From positions 4,712,001 through 4,776,000 of the forward strand of contig JAHBZQ010000001.1 of assembly GCA_019635355.1 (NCBI GenBank): a DNA stretch of 64,000 nt, in the 5' to 3' direction. Shown here in pieces: positions 16,511-27,504 of the stretch; the first letter of the stretch is position 1; the number at the start of each line of letters is the position of its first letter. This DNA is from Rhizobacter sp. (lineage in GTDB: Bacteria; Pseudomonadota; Gammaproteobacteria; Burkholderiales; Burkholderiaceae_C). The translations under genes were made by a program, and so were the position numbers. The notes beneath the pieces were generated by a model. The model was not told where the DNA came from. It ran no database searches and saw nothing but the letters and a program-made list of their open reading frames with translations.

Positions 16511-17956
16511 TCAGCCGCGCCCGTAGGTGTCTTCGAAGCGGACGATGTCGTCTTCGCCCAGGTAGCTGCCCGACTGCACCTCGATGATCTCGAGCGGCAC
16601 TTTGCCGGGGTTGGCCAGCCGGTGGGTCTGGCCGAGCGGGATGTAGGTGCTCTGGTTCTCGCCGAGCAGGATCACCTTGTCGCCGTTGGTGACCTCGGCG
16701 GTGCCGCTCACCACGATCCAGTGTTCGGCGCGGTGGTGGTGCATCTGCAGGCTGAGGCTCGCGCCCGGCTTGACCATGATGCGCTTGACTTGGAAGCGCG
16801 GGCCGGCATCGATGCTGTCGTACCAGCCCCAGGGGCGGTGCACCTGGCGGTGCAGGGTCTGCTCGCTGCGGCCGTCGGTCTGCAGGCGGTTGACGATGTG
16901 CTTGACGTCCTGGCTGCGGCTGCGGTCGGCCACCAGCACCGCATCGGGCGTCTCGACCACGACCACGTTGTCGAGGCCGACCACGCTGACGAGCCGGCTC
17001 GTGGCGTGCACGAGCGTGTGGTGGCTGTCGCGCAGCATGGCGTCACCGATGGCGACGTTGTCGTCGGCGTCCTTGTCGCCCACCTGCCAGACGGCGTCCC
17101 AGGCGCCCAGGTCGGACCAGCCGGCCGACAGCGGCACCATGCCGATGTCGAATTCTCCGGAGCCGGGGCACTTCTCCATCACCGCGTAGTCGACCGACTC
17201 GCTGGGGATGGCGGCGAACTCTGCCTTGCCCGGCCGCACGAAGCTCGCATCGACCTTGTGCGCGGCCCACGCGGCGCGGGTGCTGCTTGCGATGTCGGGG
17301 CGGAAGCGCTCCAGGGCCTTGAGCCACACCGACGCCCGCACGACGAACATGCCGCTGTTCCAGAAGTAGCCGCCCGCGGCCAGATAGCGCTCGGCGGTGG
17401 CGGCGTCGGGCTTCTCGACGAACTGCGCGACCTTGGGGCCATCGGCGCGGATGTAGCCGTAGCCGGTCTCGGCGCGGTCGGGTGTGACGCCGAGGATCAC
17501 GAAGGTGCCCTTGGCGGCCTCGCGCACGGCCTGGCGCAGCGCCGTGGTGAAGGCGGCCTCGTCGACCACCGTCTGGTCGGCCGGGGTGACCACAAGCACC
17601 GGGTCCTGGCCGGAGGAGGTCGCTTGCAGGGCGGCCAGGGTCATCGCCGGGGCGGTGTTGCGGCCCATCGGTTCGAGCAGGACGGTGGCGGGCGGCAACT
17701 GGAGTTCGCGCAGCTGGTCGAGCACCAGGAAGCGATGTTCCTCGTTGCCCACCACGCAGGGCGGGGCGACGGCCAACCCGTCGGTGGCGAGCCCGGCCAG
17801 CCGGCTGGCCGCCTGCTGGAAGAGGCTGCGGTTGCCATGCAGCACGAGGAACTGCTTCGGGTACAGGGCGCGCGACAGCGGCCAGAGCCGCGTGCCGCTG
17901 CCGCCCGCCATGATGACGGGCTGGACGGCGATGGGAGCAGAGGAGGTTGAAACCAT
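16511..17956 (-). CDS. manC: Mannose-1-phosphate guanylyltransferase / mannose-6-phosphate isomerase
   Basis: A 481-residue bifunctional protein. The N-terminal guanylyltransferase domain (about 1-290) has MAGGSGTRLWPLSR, LYPKQFL and FVEKPD. The C-terminal cupin isomerase domain (about 350-481) has HRPWGWYDSID, the metal-binding HHHRAEHW and the YIPLGQTHRLANPG segment. It makes GDP-mannose from mannose 6-phosphate or 1-phosphate and feeds gmd. Such ManC/CpsB proteins are typical of exopolysaccharide loci. It follows the outer-membrane barrel gene on the minus strand after a 54-base gap. Confidence 0.94.
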   Translation of the reverse strand: MVSTSSAPIAVQPVIMAGGSGTRLWPLSRALYPKQFLVLHGNRSLFQQAASRLAGLATDGLAVAPPCVVGNEEHRFLVLDQLRELQLPPATVLLEPMGRNTAPAMTLAALQATSSGQDPVLVVTPADQTVVDEAAFTTALRQAVREAAKGTFVILGVTPDRAETGYGYIRADGPKVAQFVEKPDAATAERYLAAGGYFWNSGMFVVRASVWLKALERFRPDIASSTRAAWAAHKVDASFVRPGKAEFAAIPSESVDYAVMEKCPGSGEFDIGMVPLSAGWSDLGAWDAVWQVGDKDADDNVAIGDAMLRDSHHTLVHATSRLVSVVGLDNVVVVETPDAVLVADRSRSQDVKHIVNRLQTDGRSEQTLHRQVHRPWGWYDSIDAGPRFQVKRIMVKPGASLSLQMHHHRAEHWIVVSGTAEVTNGDKVILLGENQSTYIPLGQTHRLANPGKVPLEIIEVQSGSYLGEDDIVRFEDTYGRG

Positions 17957-18010
17957 GAATGTTCTGGGTGCAGGCCTGGGCGGCGGAGGGTGGATCTTCG
18001 CCGCAGCGCT

Positions 18011-19210
18011 TTACCGGAGTGTGATTTCGCCGGTGCACCCGGTGATGGTGACCTCGTAGGCCGTGGCCCCGGCAACGGTGCGATTCTCGCGGCTCGCGCT
18101 GCAGCGCAAAGCCAGGCTGCGGGCGGGCAGGTAGGTGAAGCCCAGCCCGTAGCCCTTGACGGCTTCGCTTTGCGAGTTGCTGAGCGTACCTTTGCGCTGG
18201 CGCAGGTTGCCATTCAGGGAAATTTTGCCGGTGAGTTCGTACTGGGAATCCACGGCAAAGGTGGTGCCCACGCGGGTGTTGTCGACGGGCAGGGCACCGC
18301 CGCCTTCGCCGCCGGCGGTGGTGCTGAAGGTGGTTTCCTTGCCGGTGTCGCGCGTGGCCGAGGCGGTGAAGCTGAGCCGGCCAGTCGGCCGGTAGCTCCA
18401 GCTCAGGGCGCCGGTCGTTTCGGACAGGTCGGGGTTGACGCCCACCGAATGCGTTTCCTTCGTGGCGCTCACGCGGGCGTTGAAAGTGCTGAAGCCGCCC
18501 GTGACCCAGGTGGCCGTGAGGTCGATGTCGCGCCGCTTGGTTTCGTCGACGACCGGCTGCGTCTCCTGCTCGCCGCGTGTGGCCCGCACGCCAGCCCCGA
18601 GCGTGAGCCTGCCGCCCACCGCCCAGCGCAGGCCGGCGCTGACCATGTCTTGCGAGTAGTTGCGGGCGCCAGCGGAGGCGATCTCCAAGGTGCGGTGGTC
18701 GTAGCCGAGGTCGAACACGACCTGGGAAGGCAGGCCGTAGCGCGCATTGGCGCTGAACTGCTGCGTCTGCTGGTCGCTCAGGAAGGTCGACCCGTCGGCG
18801 GCGGTGAAGTTGTTGAGGTTGTTGCGGGCGTCGTAGCGCAGGCTGCCGGAGAGCGTCTCGATCGTCTCCCAGTCGAGCCCGCCGCGCACGGCGTAGCTCT
18901 TGTTGTCGAGACCCGAGACCTTGTTGTAGCGGTGCACCTCCGCGTCGGCATCGGCGAACACACGCTGCCGGCCGAAGCGCAGGTTGAAGCCTCCGATGAC
19001 GCCGCCGGTCCAGATGGTGTCAGCGGTTTCGCCAGTGGGCCGCCTGTGGACGTTGGAGTCATGCGAGATGCCCACGGTGGCCCCGATGTAGTACGGGCTT
19101 TCCTCGGGTGCCGTCGTCTGCCCGAGGGCCGCGGCCGACACCGCCAGGCCCGACAGCGGCAGCACAAGTTTCAGGACGGCGTCACGACGAGTTCTTGAGA
19201 TGTTGGTCAT
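18011..19210 (-). CDS. Outer-membrane beta-barrel protein, EpsL-like, of the polysaccharide locus
   Basis: A 399-residue protein with an N-terminal signal peptide (hydrophobic stretch after RRDAVLKL, cleavage probably after AAALGQ) and alternating amphipathic strands to the end. It opens with YYIGATVGISHDSNV, the strand-turn-DSN pattern seen in barrel proteins of exosortase-linked polysaccharide loci (EpsL type), and ends in Arg rather than a classic terminal Phe. Position between the initiating transferase and manC fits a role in export or secretin-like passage across the outer membrane. The start chosen is the first ATG giving an uninterrupted signal peptide (MTNISRTRR). EpsL assignment is from pattern and context only. 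Confidence 0.72.
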   Translation of the reverse strand: MTNISRTRRDAVLKLVLPLSGLAVSAAALGQTTAPEESPYYIGATVGISHDSNVHRRPTGETADTIWTGGVIGGFNLRFGRQRVFADADAEVHRYNKVSGLDNKSYAVRGGLDWETIETLSGSLRYDARNNLNNFTAADGSTFLSDQQTQQFSANARYGLPSQVVFDLGYDHRTLEIASAGARNYSQDMVSAGLRWAVGGRLTLGAGVRATRGEQETQPVVDETKRRDIDLTATWVTGGFSTFNARVSATKETHSVGVNPDLSETTGALSWSYRPTGRLSFTASATRDTGKETTFSTTAGGEGGGALPVDNTRVGTTFAVDSQYELTGKISLNGNLRQRKGTLSNSQSEAVKGYGLGFTYLPARSLALRCSASRENRTVAGATAYEVTITGCTGEITLR

Positions 19211-19260
19211 GCGAGGCTCGATGGCTGTGACGCGCGCCGTGGCGGGCGGGCACGTCAGCG

Positions 19261-20655
19261 TCAGTACGCGTTGCGGTCGAAGAAGACGAGCCGGATGGTA
19301 CGCACAATGATCTGCAGGTCGAGCGCCAGCGACCAGTTGCGCAGGTACTCGAGGTCGTACTCGACGCGGGCCTGCATCTTGTCGACCGTGTCGGTTTCGC
19401 CGCGCTGGCCGTTCACCTGCGCCCAGCCGGTGATGCCGGGCTTCACCTTGTGGCGAACCATGTAGGCCTTGACGATGCGGCGGTATTCCTCGTTGTGCGC
19501 GATCGCGTGCGGCCGCGGCCCGACGATGCTCATGCGGCCTTGCAGCACGTTGAAGAACTGCGGCAGCTCGTCGAGCGAGGTCTTGCGGATGAACGCGCCG
19601 AATGGCGTGATGCGCGAGTCGCCCTTGGTGGCCTGCTTGACGACCGCGCCGTTGTCTTGCGTGGTCATCGAGCGGAACTTGTAGACCATGATGTCTTCGC
19701 CATCGAGGCCGGTGCGCCGCTGCTTGAAGATCACCGGGCCGGGCGAACTCAGCTTCACGCCGATGGCGATCGCCAGCAGGATGGGCGAGATCAGCACCAG
19801 GATGATCGACGCCAGCACCACGTCGCTCACCCGCTTGACGAGTTCGTTGGTGCCGGTGAAGGGCGTCTCGCAGATGCCGACGATCGGCAGGCCGTTCATG
19901 TCCTGCAGGCGGCCCTGGATGATGCTGATGCCGAAGATGTCGGGCACGAAGAAGAGCGAGGCGGTGGTGTCCTGCATCTGCTCGAGCAGCTCGACGATGC
20001 GCGGCTGCGAGCCGAGCGGCAGCGTGATGAAGACCTCGTGGATGCCCTGGCGGCGGATGAAGTCGGCCACGTCTTTCAGGCCGCCCTTGACCTGGTCCAT
20101 GGCCAGGCCGTCGACACGCGCATCGGCGCGGTCGTCGAAGTAGCCGAGGAAGTCGACACCCTTGTCTTCGCTCAGCGTCAGGGCACGCATGACCTTGACG
20201 CCTTGCGGCCCGGCGCCGATCACGATGGCGCGGCGGCGTGCTTCCGGTTGTGAGAGTTGGTGCAGCACCACGCGGCGGCCGGCCCACACACCCAGCCACT
20301 GCACGATGGGCGTGGCCACGACCCAGATCACGAGCGCCTGCTGCTCGAAGTAGCTGAGGCTGCGGGTCACGTAGCCGCACAACAGCAGCACACCCATCAG
20401 CACCACCCATGACGACACGATGTCGACACCGGCGGCGATCAGGTTCTGGCGGAAGCGGTTGTGGCCGGGGAAGGTCAGCGCGAAGACGAGCAGGCACAGC
20501 ACGAGTTCGGGCCGCCCGATGAACGCGTCGAGGTAGAGGTTGGCACCGAGGAAGGTGAGGACGGTGATCGTCGGCTCGAGGAACGCAGCCGCGAGCGAGG
20601 TCACCGATTGCGGAGCGCTGTAGAACGTTCGCTTGTACGGTCGGTCTTCAAACAT
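19261..20655 (-). CDS. Polyprenyl-phosphate sugar phosphotransferase (initiating transferase, WcaJ-type)
   Basis: A 464-residue membrane enzyme that starts polysaccharide repeat synthesis by moving a sugar phosphate to undecaprenyl phosphate. Four N-terminal helices (about 20-130) are followed by a Rossmann-like cytoplasmic segment (VIGAGPQGVKVMRAL), one more helix, and the catalytic domain with FKQRRTGLDG, VYKFRSM, KTSLDELPQFFNVL, SIVGPRPHA and PGITGWAQVNGQRGET. It is the first gene of the minus-strand arm and marks the right border of the locus. An upstream in-frame ATG (20794-20796) exists, but the added residues look unlike protein of this family, so the ATG at 20653-20655 is preferred. 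Confidence 0.9.
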   Translation of the reverse strand: MFEDRPYKRTFYSAPQSVTSLAAAFLEPTITVLTFLGANLYLDAFIGRPELVLCLLVFALTFPGHNRFRQNLIAAGVDIVSSWVVLMGVLLLCGYVTRSLSYFEQQALVIWVVATPIVQWLGVWAGRRVVLHQLSQPEARRRAIVIGAGPQGVKVMRALTLSEDKGVDFLGYFDDRADARVDGLAMDQVKGGLKDVADFIRRQGIHEVFITLPLGSQPRIVELLEQMQDTTASLFFVPDIFGISIIQGRLQDMNGLPIVGICETPFTGTNELVKRVSDVVLASIILVLISPILLAIAIGVKLSSPGPVIFKQRRTGLDGEDIMVYKFRSMTTQDNGAVVKQATKGDSRITPFGAFIRKTSLDELPQFFNVLQGRMSIVGPRPHAIAHNEEYRRIVKAYMVRHKVKPGITGWAQVNGQRGETDTVDKMQARVEYDLEYLRNWSLALDLQIIVRTIRLVFFDRNAY

Positions 20656-20880
20656 TGCTACGGGTTGGTCCACGAGGCGGGGCCTCCATCCAGGTGTCGC
20701 GACCGAGGGGTTTTGACCGCAGGAATTCTCACCCAAGACCTGTGACAGACCGGACCCGCAAGTGTGGGGGGACATTCGTTTTAGGGAGGGGTCCATGCGT
20801 TGAATGCGTCACGAATCGGGGTGCTGCAAAGCCACCTTGGATGACCAAGTTGCGCCGTCGGTGTGACAGAACCCCGCCCC

Positions 20881-20886
20881 TACAAT
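20881..20886 (+). promoter_or_regulatory. Candidate -10 element for ubiJ, placed for a leaderless transcript
   Basis: The hexamer TACAAT ends exactly 6 bases before the ubiJ ATG, so transcription would start at or next to the start codon. No ribosome-binding sequence fits between. No clear -35 was seen. Confidence 0.4.
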
Positions 20887-20892
20887 TCCCCG

Positions 20893-21438
20893 ATGCCTAC
20901 CCCCTTCGACACCCCTCTCGGGGCGCGCTTTTCCGCGTTGCTGGGCTCAGCCGCGATGGAGCGCATCACCTTGCTGCTCAACCACGTGGTCGCGGCCGAG
21001 ACCGTGGCGACCGAGCGGCTGAAAGCCCACAGCGGTCGCAGCCTGCAACTGGCGTGGACGGGCTGGCCGCAGCTGCTGCCGCCGCCGCCCGTGGTGGCCT
21101 TCACCATCACGCCCGCGGGGCTGTTCGAGTGGTGCGGCGAGCAGGTGCCCGCGCAGCCCGACTTGCGGATCAGCATCGACGCGTCGAACCCGCTGAAGCT
21201 CGCGAGCCTGTGGCTGACGGGCGAACGCCCGCAGGTCGTGATCGAGGGCGACTCGGCCCTTGCGTCCGACGTCAACTGGCTCATCGACAACCTGCGCTGG
21301 GACATCGAGGACGACGTCGCCCGCGTGATCGGCCAGGCGCCCGCACATGAGCTTTCGCGTGCGGCCTCGGCCATTTCGGCCGGCTTCCGCGAGGCAGTGC
21401 GCGTGCTGCAAGGGTTTGTGTCGCGCACGCCCCGATGA
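20893..21438 (+). CDS. ubiJ: Ubiquinone biosynthesis accessory factor UbiJ (SCP2 domain)
   Basis: A 181-residue cytoplasmic protein with an SCP2-like lipid-binding domain at about 20-120 (FTITPAGLFEW, ISIDASNPLKLASLWL, VIEGDSALASDVNWLI) and a C-terminal helical tail. UbiJ binds ubiquinone intermediates and scaffolds the soluble Ubi complex. Its stop overlaps the ubiB start (ATGA), the usual ubiJ-ubiB coupling. The ubiE gene that often precedes it is absent; instead the divergent polysaccharide locus lies upstream. A further in-frame start at 20863 lies before the -10-like element and is not favoured. Confidence 0.85.
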   Translation: MPTPFDTPLGARFSALLGSAAMERITLLLNHVVAAETVATERLKAHSGRSLQLAWTGWPQLLPPPPVVAFTITPAGLFEWCGEQVPAQPDLRISIDASNPLKLASLWLTGERPQVVIEGDSALASDVNWLIDNLRWDIEDDVARVIGQAPAHELSRAASAISAGFREAVRVLQGFVSRTPR

Positions 21439-22988
21439 GGCATCTTTTCCGGCTGGTCTTCATCGTCTTCACCGTCCTGCGCTTCGGCCTGGACGAGCTG
21501 GCGCTGTCGGGCTTCAAGCAACGCTGGGTGCGTGCGCTGGTGCGGGTGATGACGCTCGGCCGTCGCCTCGACGCGCCGCCCGGCCGCCGCCTGCGCGAGG
21601 CGCTCGAGCGGCTGGGGCCGATCTTCGTGAAGTTCGGGCAGGTGCTGTCGACGCGGCGAGACCTGCTGCCGCCCGAGGTGGCCGACGAGCTCGCCCGCCT
21701 GCAGGACCGGGTGCCGCCGTTTCCGGCGCCGGTGGCGCGAGCGCTGGTCGAGAAGGCCTATGGCCGTCCGATCGAATCGGTCTTTGCGAGCTTCGAGGCG
21801 GAGCCGGTGGCCAGTGCGTCCATCGCCCAGGTGCACTTCGCCACCCTGAAAGACGGCCGCGAAGTGGCGGTGAAGGTGCTGCGCCCCGGCATGCTGGCGG
21901 TGATCGACGACGACCTGTCGCTCCTGCGCACGCTGGCACGCTGGGTCGAGCGGCTGTCGGCCGACGGCAAGCGTCTGAAGCCCCGCGAGGTGGTGGCCGA
22001 ATTCGACAAGTACCTGCACGACGAGCTCGACCTCGTGCGCGAGGCGGCCAACGCGGCGCAGCTTCGCCGCAACATGGAGGGCCTCGACCTCGTGCTCGTG
22101 CCCGAGATGGTGTGGGACTTGTGCACGTCGGGCGTGATCGTGATGGAGCGCATGTACGGCGTGCCCATCAGCCAGACGCAGCGCCTGCGCGAAGCCGGCG
22201 TCGACATCAAGAAGCTCGCGCGCGACGGTGTCACGATCTTCTTCACGCAGGTGTTCCGCGACGGCTTCTTCCACGCCGACATGCACCCGGGCAATATCCA
22301 GGTGAGCGTCGACCGGGCCACCTTCGGCCGCTACATCGCGCTCGATTTCGGCATCGTGGGCACGCTGACCGAGGTCGACAAGGACTACCTGGCGCAGAAC
22401 TTCATCGCCTTCTTCCGCCGCGACTACAAGCGCGTGGCCGAGCTGCACCTGGAATCGGGCTGGGTGCCGCCGGGCACGCGCGTCGACGAGCTCGAAGGCG
22501 CGATCCGTGCCGTCTGCGAGCCGCACTTCGACCGGCCGCTGAAAGACATCTCGCTCGGCCAGGTGCTCTTGCGCTTGTTCCAGACCTCGCGCCGCTTCAA
22601 CGTCGAGATCCAGCCGCAGCTGGTGCTCCTGCAGAAGACGCTGCTCAACATCGAAGGCCTGGGCCGCCAGCTCGACCCCGAGCTCGACCTCTGGAGCACC
22701 GCCAAGCCCTTCCTCGAGCGCTGGATGAACGAGCAGATTGGCTGGCGCGGCCTGGTCGAGCGCCTCAAGAAGGAAGCACCGCACTGGGCGCAGATCGTTC
22801 CTGAGCTGCCGCGGCTGGTGCACCATGCCTTGCAGCAGCGCGGGCAGGGCGCCGATGCGCGCCTGGTCGAAACTCTGCTGGCCGAACAGCGCCACACCAA
22901 CCACCTGCTGCGGGTGCTGATCTACGGCGGGCTGGGGTTTGCCGTCGGCGTGATTGCGACGGTGGCAGTGCGCTGGTCGGTCGGCTGA
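21435..22988 (+). CDS. ubiB: Ubiquinone biosynthesis protein UbiB (ADCK/ABC1-family atypical kinase)
   Basis: A 517-residue UbiB. The KxGQ motif defining the family reads FVKFGQVLSTRRDLLP; an Ala-rich loop (EPVASASIAQVH) replaces the kinase glycine loop, the lysine is in VAVKVLRPGM, and the catalytic segment is FFHADMHPGNI followed by ALDFGIVGTL. Two transmembrane helices close the protein (YGGLGFAVGVIATVAVRW). It is an atypical ATPase needed for coenzyme Q synthesis at the inner membrane. Translation is coupled to ubiJ. Confidence 0.95.
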   Translation: MRHLFRLVFIVFTVLRFGLDELALSGFKQRWVRALVRVMTLGRRLDAPPGRRLREALERLGPIFVKFGQVLSTRRDLLPPEVADELARLQDRVPPFPAPVARALVEKAYGRPIESVFASFEAEPVASASIAQVHFATLKDGREVAVKVLRPGMLAVIDDDLSLLRTLARWVERLSADGKRLKPREVVAEFDKYLHDELDLVREAANAAQLRRNMEGLDLVLVPEMVWDLCTSGVIVMERMYGVPISQTQRLREAGVDIKKLARDGVTIFFTQVFRDGFFHADMHPGNIQVSVDRATFGRYIALDFGIVGTLTEVDKDYLAQNFIAFFRRDYKRVAELHLESGWVPPGTRVDELEGAIRAVCEPHFDRPLKDISLGQVLLRLFQTSRRFNVEIQPQLVLLQKTLLNIEGLGRQLDPELDLWSTAKPFLERWMNEQIGWRGLVERLKKEAPHWAQIVPELPRLVHHALQQRGQGADARLVETLLAEQRHTNHLLRVLIYGGLGFAVGVIATVAVRWSVG

Positions 22989-23084
22989 CCGGGCGCGGTT
23001 CGCGTCGCTGGAACAGATAATGCACGCCGGTCGCCCAGGGCGGGCGCCGCCTTTCAGTCAACACGATCCGCGAGCCAAGGTCGA

Positions 23085-24536
23085 ATGAACACCACCCTCA
23101 TTTCCTTTGTCGTGCTGTACCTCCTGGGCACCCTGGCGCTCGGCGTCTGGGCCGGCACCCGCATCAAGAACACCACCGACTTCGCCATCGCCGGCCGCAG
23201 CCTGCCGCTGATCATGGTGGTCACCACCACCTTCGCCACCTGGTTCGGTGCCGAGACGGTGATGGGCATCCCGGCCAAGTTCGTGCAAAGCGGCCTGGGC
23301 GCGATCGTCGAAGACCCGTTCGGCGCCGGCACCTGCCTGATCCTCGTGGGCATCTTCTTCGCCGCCAAGCTCTACAAGCAGAACCTGCTCACCATCGGCG
23401 ACTTCTACCGCCAGCGCTACGGCAAGGGCATCGAGGTCTTCTGCTCGGTGGCGATCATCCTGAGCTACCTCGGGTGGGTGGCCGCGCAGATCACCGCGCT
23501 CGGCCTGGTGTTCACGGTGCTCACCAACGGTGCGATGGGCGAGACGGCCGGCATGATCGTCGGCACCCTCGCAGTGCTGATCTACGTGGTGGTCGGTGGC
23601 TTCCTCGCGGTCGCCTGGACCGACTTCATCCAGATGATCGTGCTCGTGATCGGCCTCTCGATCATCGCCATCTTCGCGAGCGACCTCGCCGGCGGCTCCG
23701 ACAAGGTGCTGGCCCTGGCCAGCCAGAAGGAGCTGTGGAACTTCCTGCCGCCGCCCACCTTCACCGAGATCGCAATGTTCGTGGGCGCCGGGCTCACGAT
23801 GATGCTCGGGAGCATTCCGCAGCAAGACGTCTTCCAGCGCGTGATGTCGGCCAAGGACGCCAACACCGCGCGCAACGGCGCCATGATCGGCGGCTTCAGC
23901 TACATCCTCTTCGCCTTCGTGCCGATGTTCATCGTGCTGAGCGCCGTGGTGGTGATGGGCGACAGCGCCCTCGAGATGGCGAAGAACGACTACCAGCGCC
24001 TCCTGCCCACCTTCGTGCTGACGAAGATGCCGCTGATCATGCAGATCATCTTCTTCGGGGCGCTGCTGTCGGCCATCAAGAGCACCTCGTCGGCCACGCT
24101 GCTCGCGCCGAGCACGAGCTTCGTCGAGAACATCCTGAAGAACCTGCGCCCCGGCATGAGCGACAAGGAACAGCTCTTCGCCATGCGCGCCACCATCGTT
24201 GCCTTCGCCGGCCTGGTGCTGGCCTATGCCATCGCGATGAAGGGCACGCCGATCTATGACCTCGTCTCGGCGGCCTACCAGGTCACGCTGGTGGGCGCCT
24301 TCGTGCCACTGGTGTTCGGCCTCTACTGGAAGCGCGCCACCACCCAGGGCGCGATCAGCTCGGTGGCCGCCGGCATCGCGGTGTGGATCGTCTTCTTCCC
24401 GCAGATTTCGACCTTCGGCGAAGCCTTCCCCGGCCAGCTGGCGGGCTTGCTGGCCGCCATCGTGGGCATGGTCGTCGGCTCGTTGGCGCCGCAGGTTCTC
24501 AAGAACCGTCACGAAGCCCGCCAGGCCGTGGCTTGA
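23085..24536 (+). CDS. Sodium:solute symporter family protein
   Basis: A 483-residue integral membrane protein with about 13 hydrophobic helices and SSS-family features: FAIAGRSLP after helix 1, ATWFGAETVMG, GGFLAVAWTDFIQMIVL and SAIKSTSSATLLAPST in helix 8, where the second sodium site is formed. It probably imports a small organic solute with sodium; the substrate cannot be told from sequence. It is flanked by ubiB and an FmdB-like gene with gaps of about 90 bases on each side, so it is probably a single-gene unit. Confidence 0.9.
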   Translation: MNTTLISFVVLYLLGTLALGVWAGTRIKNTTDFAIAGRSLPLIMVVTTTFATWFGAETVMGIPAKFVQSGLGAIVEDPFGAGTCLILVGIFFAAKLYKQNLLTIGDFYRQRYGKGIEVFCSVAIILSYLGWVAAQITALGLVFTVLTNGAMGETAGMIVGTLAVLIYVVVGGFLAVAWTDFIQMIVLVIGLSIIAIFASDLAGGSDKVLALASQKELWNFLPPPTFTEIAMFVGAGLTMMLGSIPQQDVFQRVMSAKDANTARNGAMIGGFSYILFAFVPMFIVLSAVVVMGDSALEMAKNDYQRLLPTFVLTKMPLIMQIIFFGALLSAIKSTSSATLLAPSTSFVENILKNLRPGMSDKEQLFAMRATIVAFAGLVLAYAIAMKGTPIYDLVSAAYQVTLVGAFVPLVFGLYWKRATTQGAISSVAAGIAVWIVFFPQISTFGEAFPGQLAGLLAAIVGMVVGSLAPQVLKNRHEARQAVA

Positions 24537-24593
24537 AGCACTGAAACGCGACCCTACATAGGCACCGCACGTCGCCCGCCGGCGTGCGCCACC

Positions 24594-24599
24594 TATAAT
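24594..24599 (+). promoter_or_regulatory. Candidate -10 element for the fmdB-like gene
   Basis: A consensus TATAAT lies 27 bases before the ATG in the 90-base gap after the symporter gene. The expected -35 position is GC-rich and does not match, so only the -10 is supported. Confidence 0.4.
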
Positions 24600-24626
24600 T
24601 TCCTGTTTTGAATCAAGGGTTTAGCC

Positions 24627-24938
24627 ATGCCCATCTACGCCTATCGGTGTGAGGCCTGCGGCCACGCCAAGGACGTGCTGCAGAAGATCTCCGACCCCGT
24701 GCTCAGCACCTGCCCGTCCTGCGGGGCGTCGGCCTTCAAGAAACAAGTGACCGCGGCCGGCTTTCAGCTCAAGGGCTCGGGTTGGTACGTGACCGACTTC
24801 CGCGGCGGCAACAACGGCGCCGCCAGCGCCCCGGCCGCCAGTGGCGACGCCAAGCCGGCTGATGCGCCCAAGGCCGAAGCGGCCGCGCCGGCCCCGGCCC
24901 CCGCCCCAGCAGCCAGTCCCTCCAGCGACACCCCCTGA
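24627..24938 (+). CDS. FmdB-family zinc ribbon protein
   Basis: A 103-residue protein. The N-terminal 45 residues form the FmdB zinc ribbon (MPIYAYRCEACGHAKDVLQK, then CPSCG), with two CxxC pairs. The tail (about 65-103) is Ala/Pro-rich and probably disordered. The family has no settled function; it takes its name from a putative regulator. It starts a block (FmdB, DUF502, aspS) whose order is common in Burkholderiales. Confidence 0.9.
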   Translation: MPIYAYRCEACGHAKDVLQKISDPVLSTCPSCGASAFKKQVTAAGFQLKGSGWYVTDFRGGNNGAASAPAASGDAKPADAPKAEAAAPAPAPAPAASPSSDTP

Positions 24939-24964
24939 AGCGCCAGACCCCTCCAAGGAATCAT

Positions 24965-25618
24965 GTGAAGAAATACCTGATCGCGGGCCTGCTGGTCTGG
25001 CTGCCGCTGGCCATCACGATCTGGGTCTTGCATTCGGTGCTCGGCCTGATGGACGACGTGTTCGGCGCGCTCATCTCGGGCACGCAGGCGGTGCTGCCGG
25101 CCGCGGCGCACGAGTCGCTGGAAGCGCTGCGCCGGATCCCCGGCCTGGGCGTGGTGGTGATGATCGCCGGCCTGCTGCTCACCGGCGTCTTCGCGGCCAA
25201 CATGTTCGGCCAGTGGGCGCTCACGCGGGCCAACCTGCTGCTGATCAAGATCCCCATCGTCAAGTCGATCTACAGCTCGGTGAAGCAGGTGTCGGACACC
25301 CTCTTTTCCAGCAGCGGCAATGCCTTCCGCGAAGCGGTGCTGGTGCAGTACCCGCGCCACGGGGCGTGGACCATCGCCTTCGTCACCGGCAAGCCGGGCG
25401 GCGAGGCGGCCATCCACCTGTCGGGCGACTACCTCAGCGTGTACGTGCCGACCACGCCGAACCCGACCTCCGGCTTCTTCCTCATGGTGCCGCGCAGTGA
25501 TGTGATCGTGCTCAACATGAGCGTCGACGAGGCGCTGAAGTACGTCATTTCCATGGGCGTGGTGGCGCCGCCGCTGCCGGTGGCCGCGCCGGAGCCGGCG
25601 CGAAACCTGCCGGGCTAG
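24965..25618 (+). CDS. DUF502 family membrane protein
   Basis: A 217-residue protein with two N-terminal hydrophobic helices (about 4-25 and 62-90) followed by a conserved soluble domain: LLIKIPIVKSIYSSVKQVSDT, split here as LLIKIPIVKSIY and SSVKQVSDT, then GDYLSVYVPTTPNPTSGFF and MSVDEALKYVISMG. This is the DUF502 signature; no biochemical role is established. GTG is taken as start because the only nearby ATG is out of frame. It is 26 bases after the FmdB-like gene and precedes aspS, as in related genomes. Confidence 0.9.
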   Translation: MKKYLIAGLLVWLPLAITIWVLHSVLGLMDDVFGALISGTQAVLPAAAHESLEALRRIPGLGVVVMIAGLLLTGVFAANMFGQWALTRANLLLIKIPIVKSIYSSVKQVSDTLFSSSGNAFREAVLVQYPRHGAWTIAFVTGKPGGEAAIHLSGDYLSVYVPTTPNPTSGFFLMVPRSDVIVLNMSVDEALKYVISMGVVAPPLPVAAPEPARNLPG

Positions 25619-25664
25619 TCGGCCCGGCACCCGGCTAGCCCATTCGCCCCTAGCGCCTACACCG

Positions 25665-25692
25665 TTGCGCGCCCCGGCGGGCGTCGCACAAT
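25665..25692 (+). promoter_or_regulatory. Candidate sigma-70-type promoter for aspS
   Basis: TTGCGC (25665-25670), a 16-base spacer and CACAAT (25687-25692) lie in the 95-base gap before aspS, 21 bases ahead of the ATG. A GGAG ribosome-binding sequence follows at about 25701. Confidence 0.45.
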
Positions 25693-25713
25693 CCCCTTTT
25701 TCGGAGCAAGAAC

Positions 25714-27504
<1,791 letters not shown>

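Noticed and set aside
16493..17950. Long plus-strand reading frame (485 codons) opposite manC
   Set aside because: Its translation is rich in Ala, Gly, Val, His and Asp without a recognisable domain, and manC on the other strand has full motifs. Long antisense frames are common in GC-rich genes.
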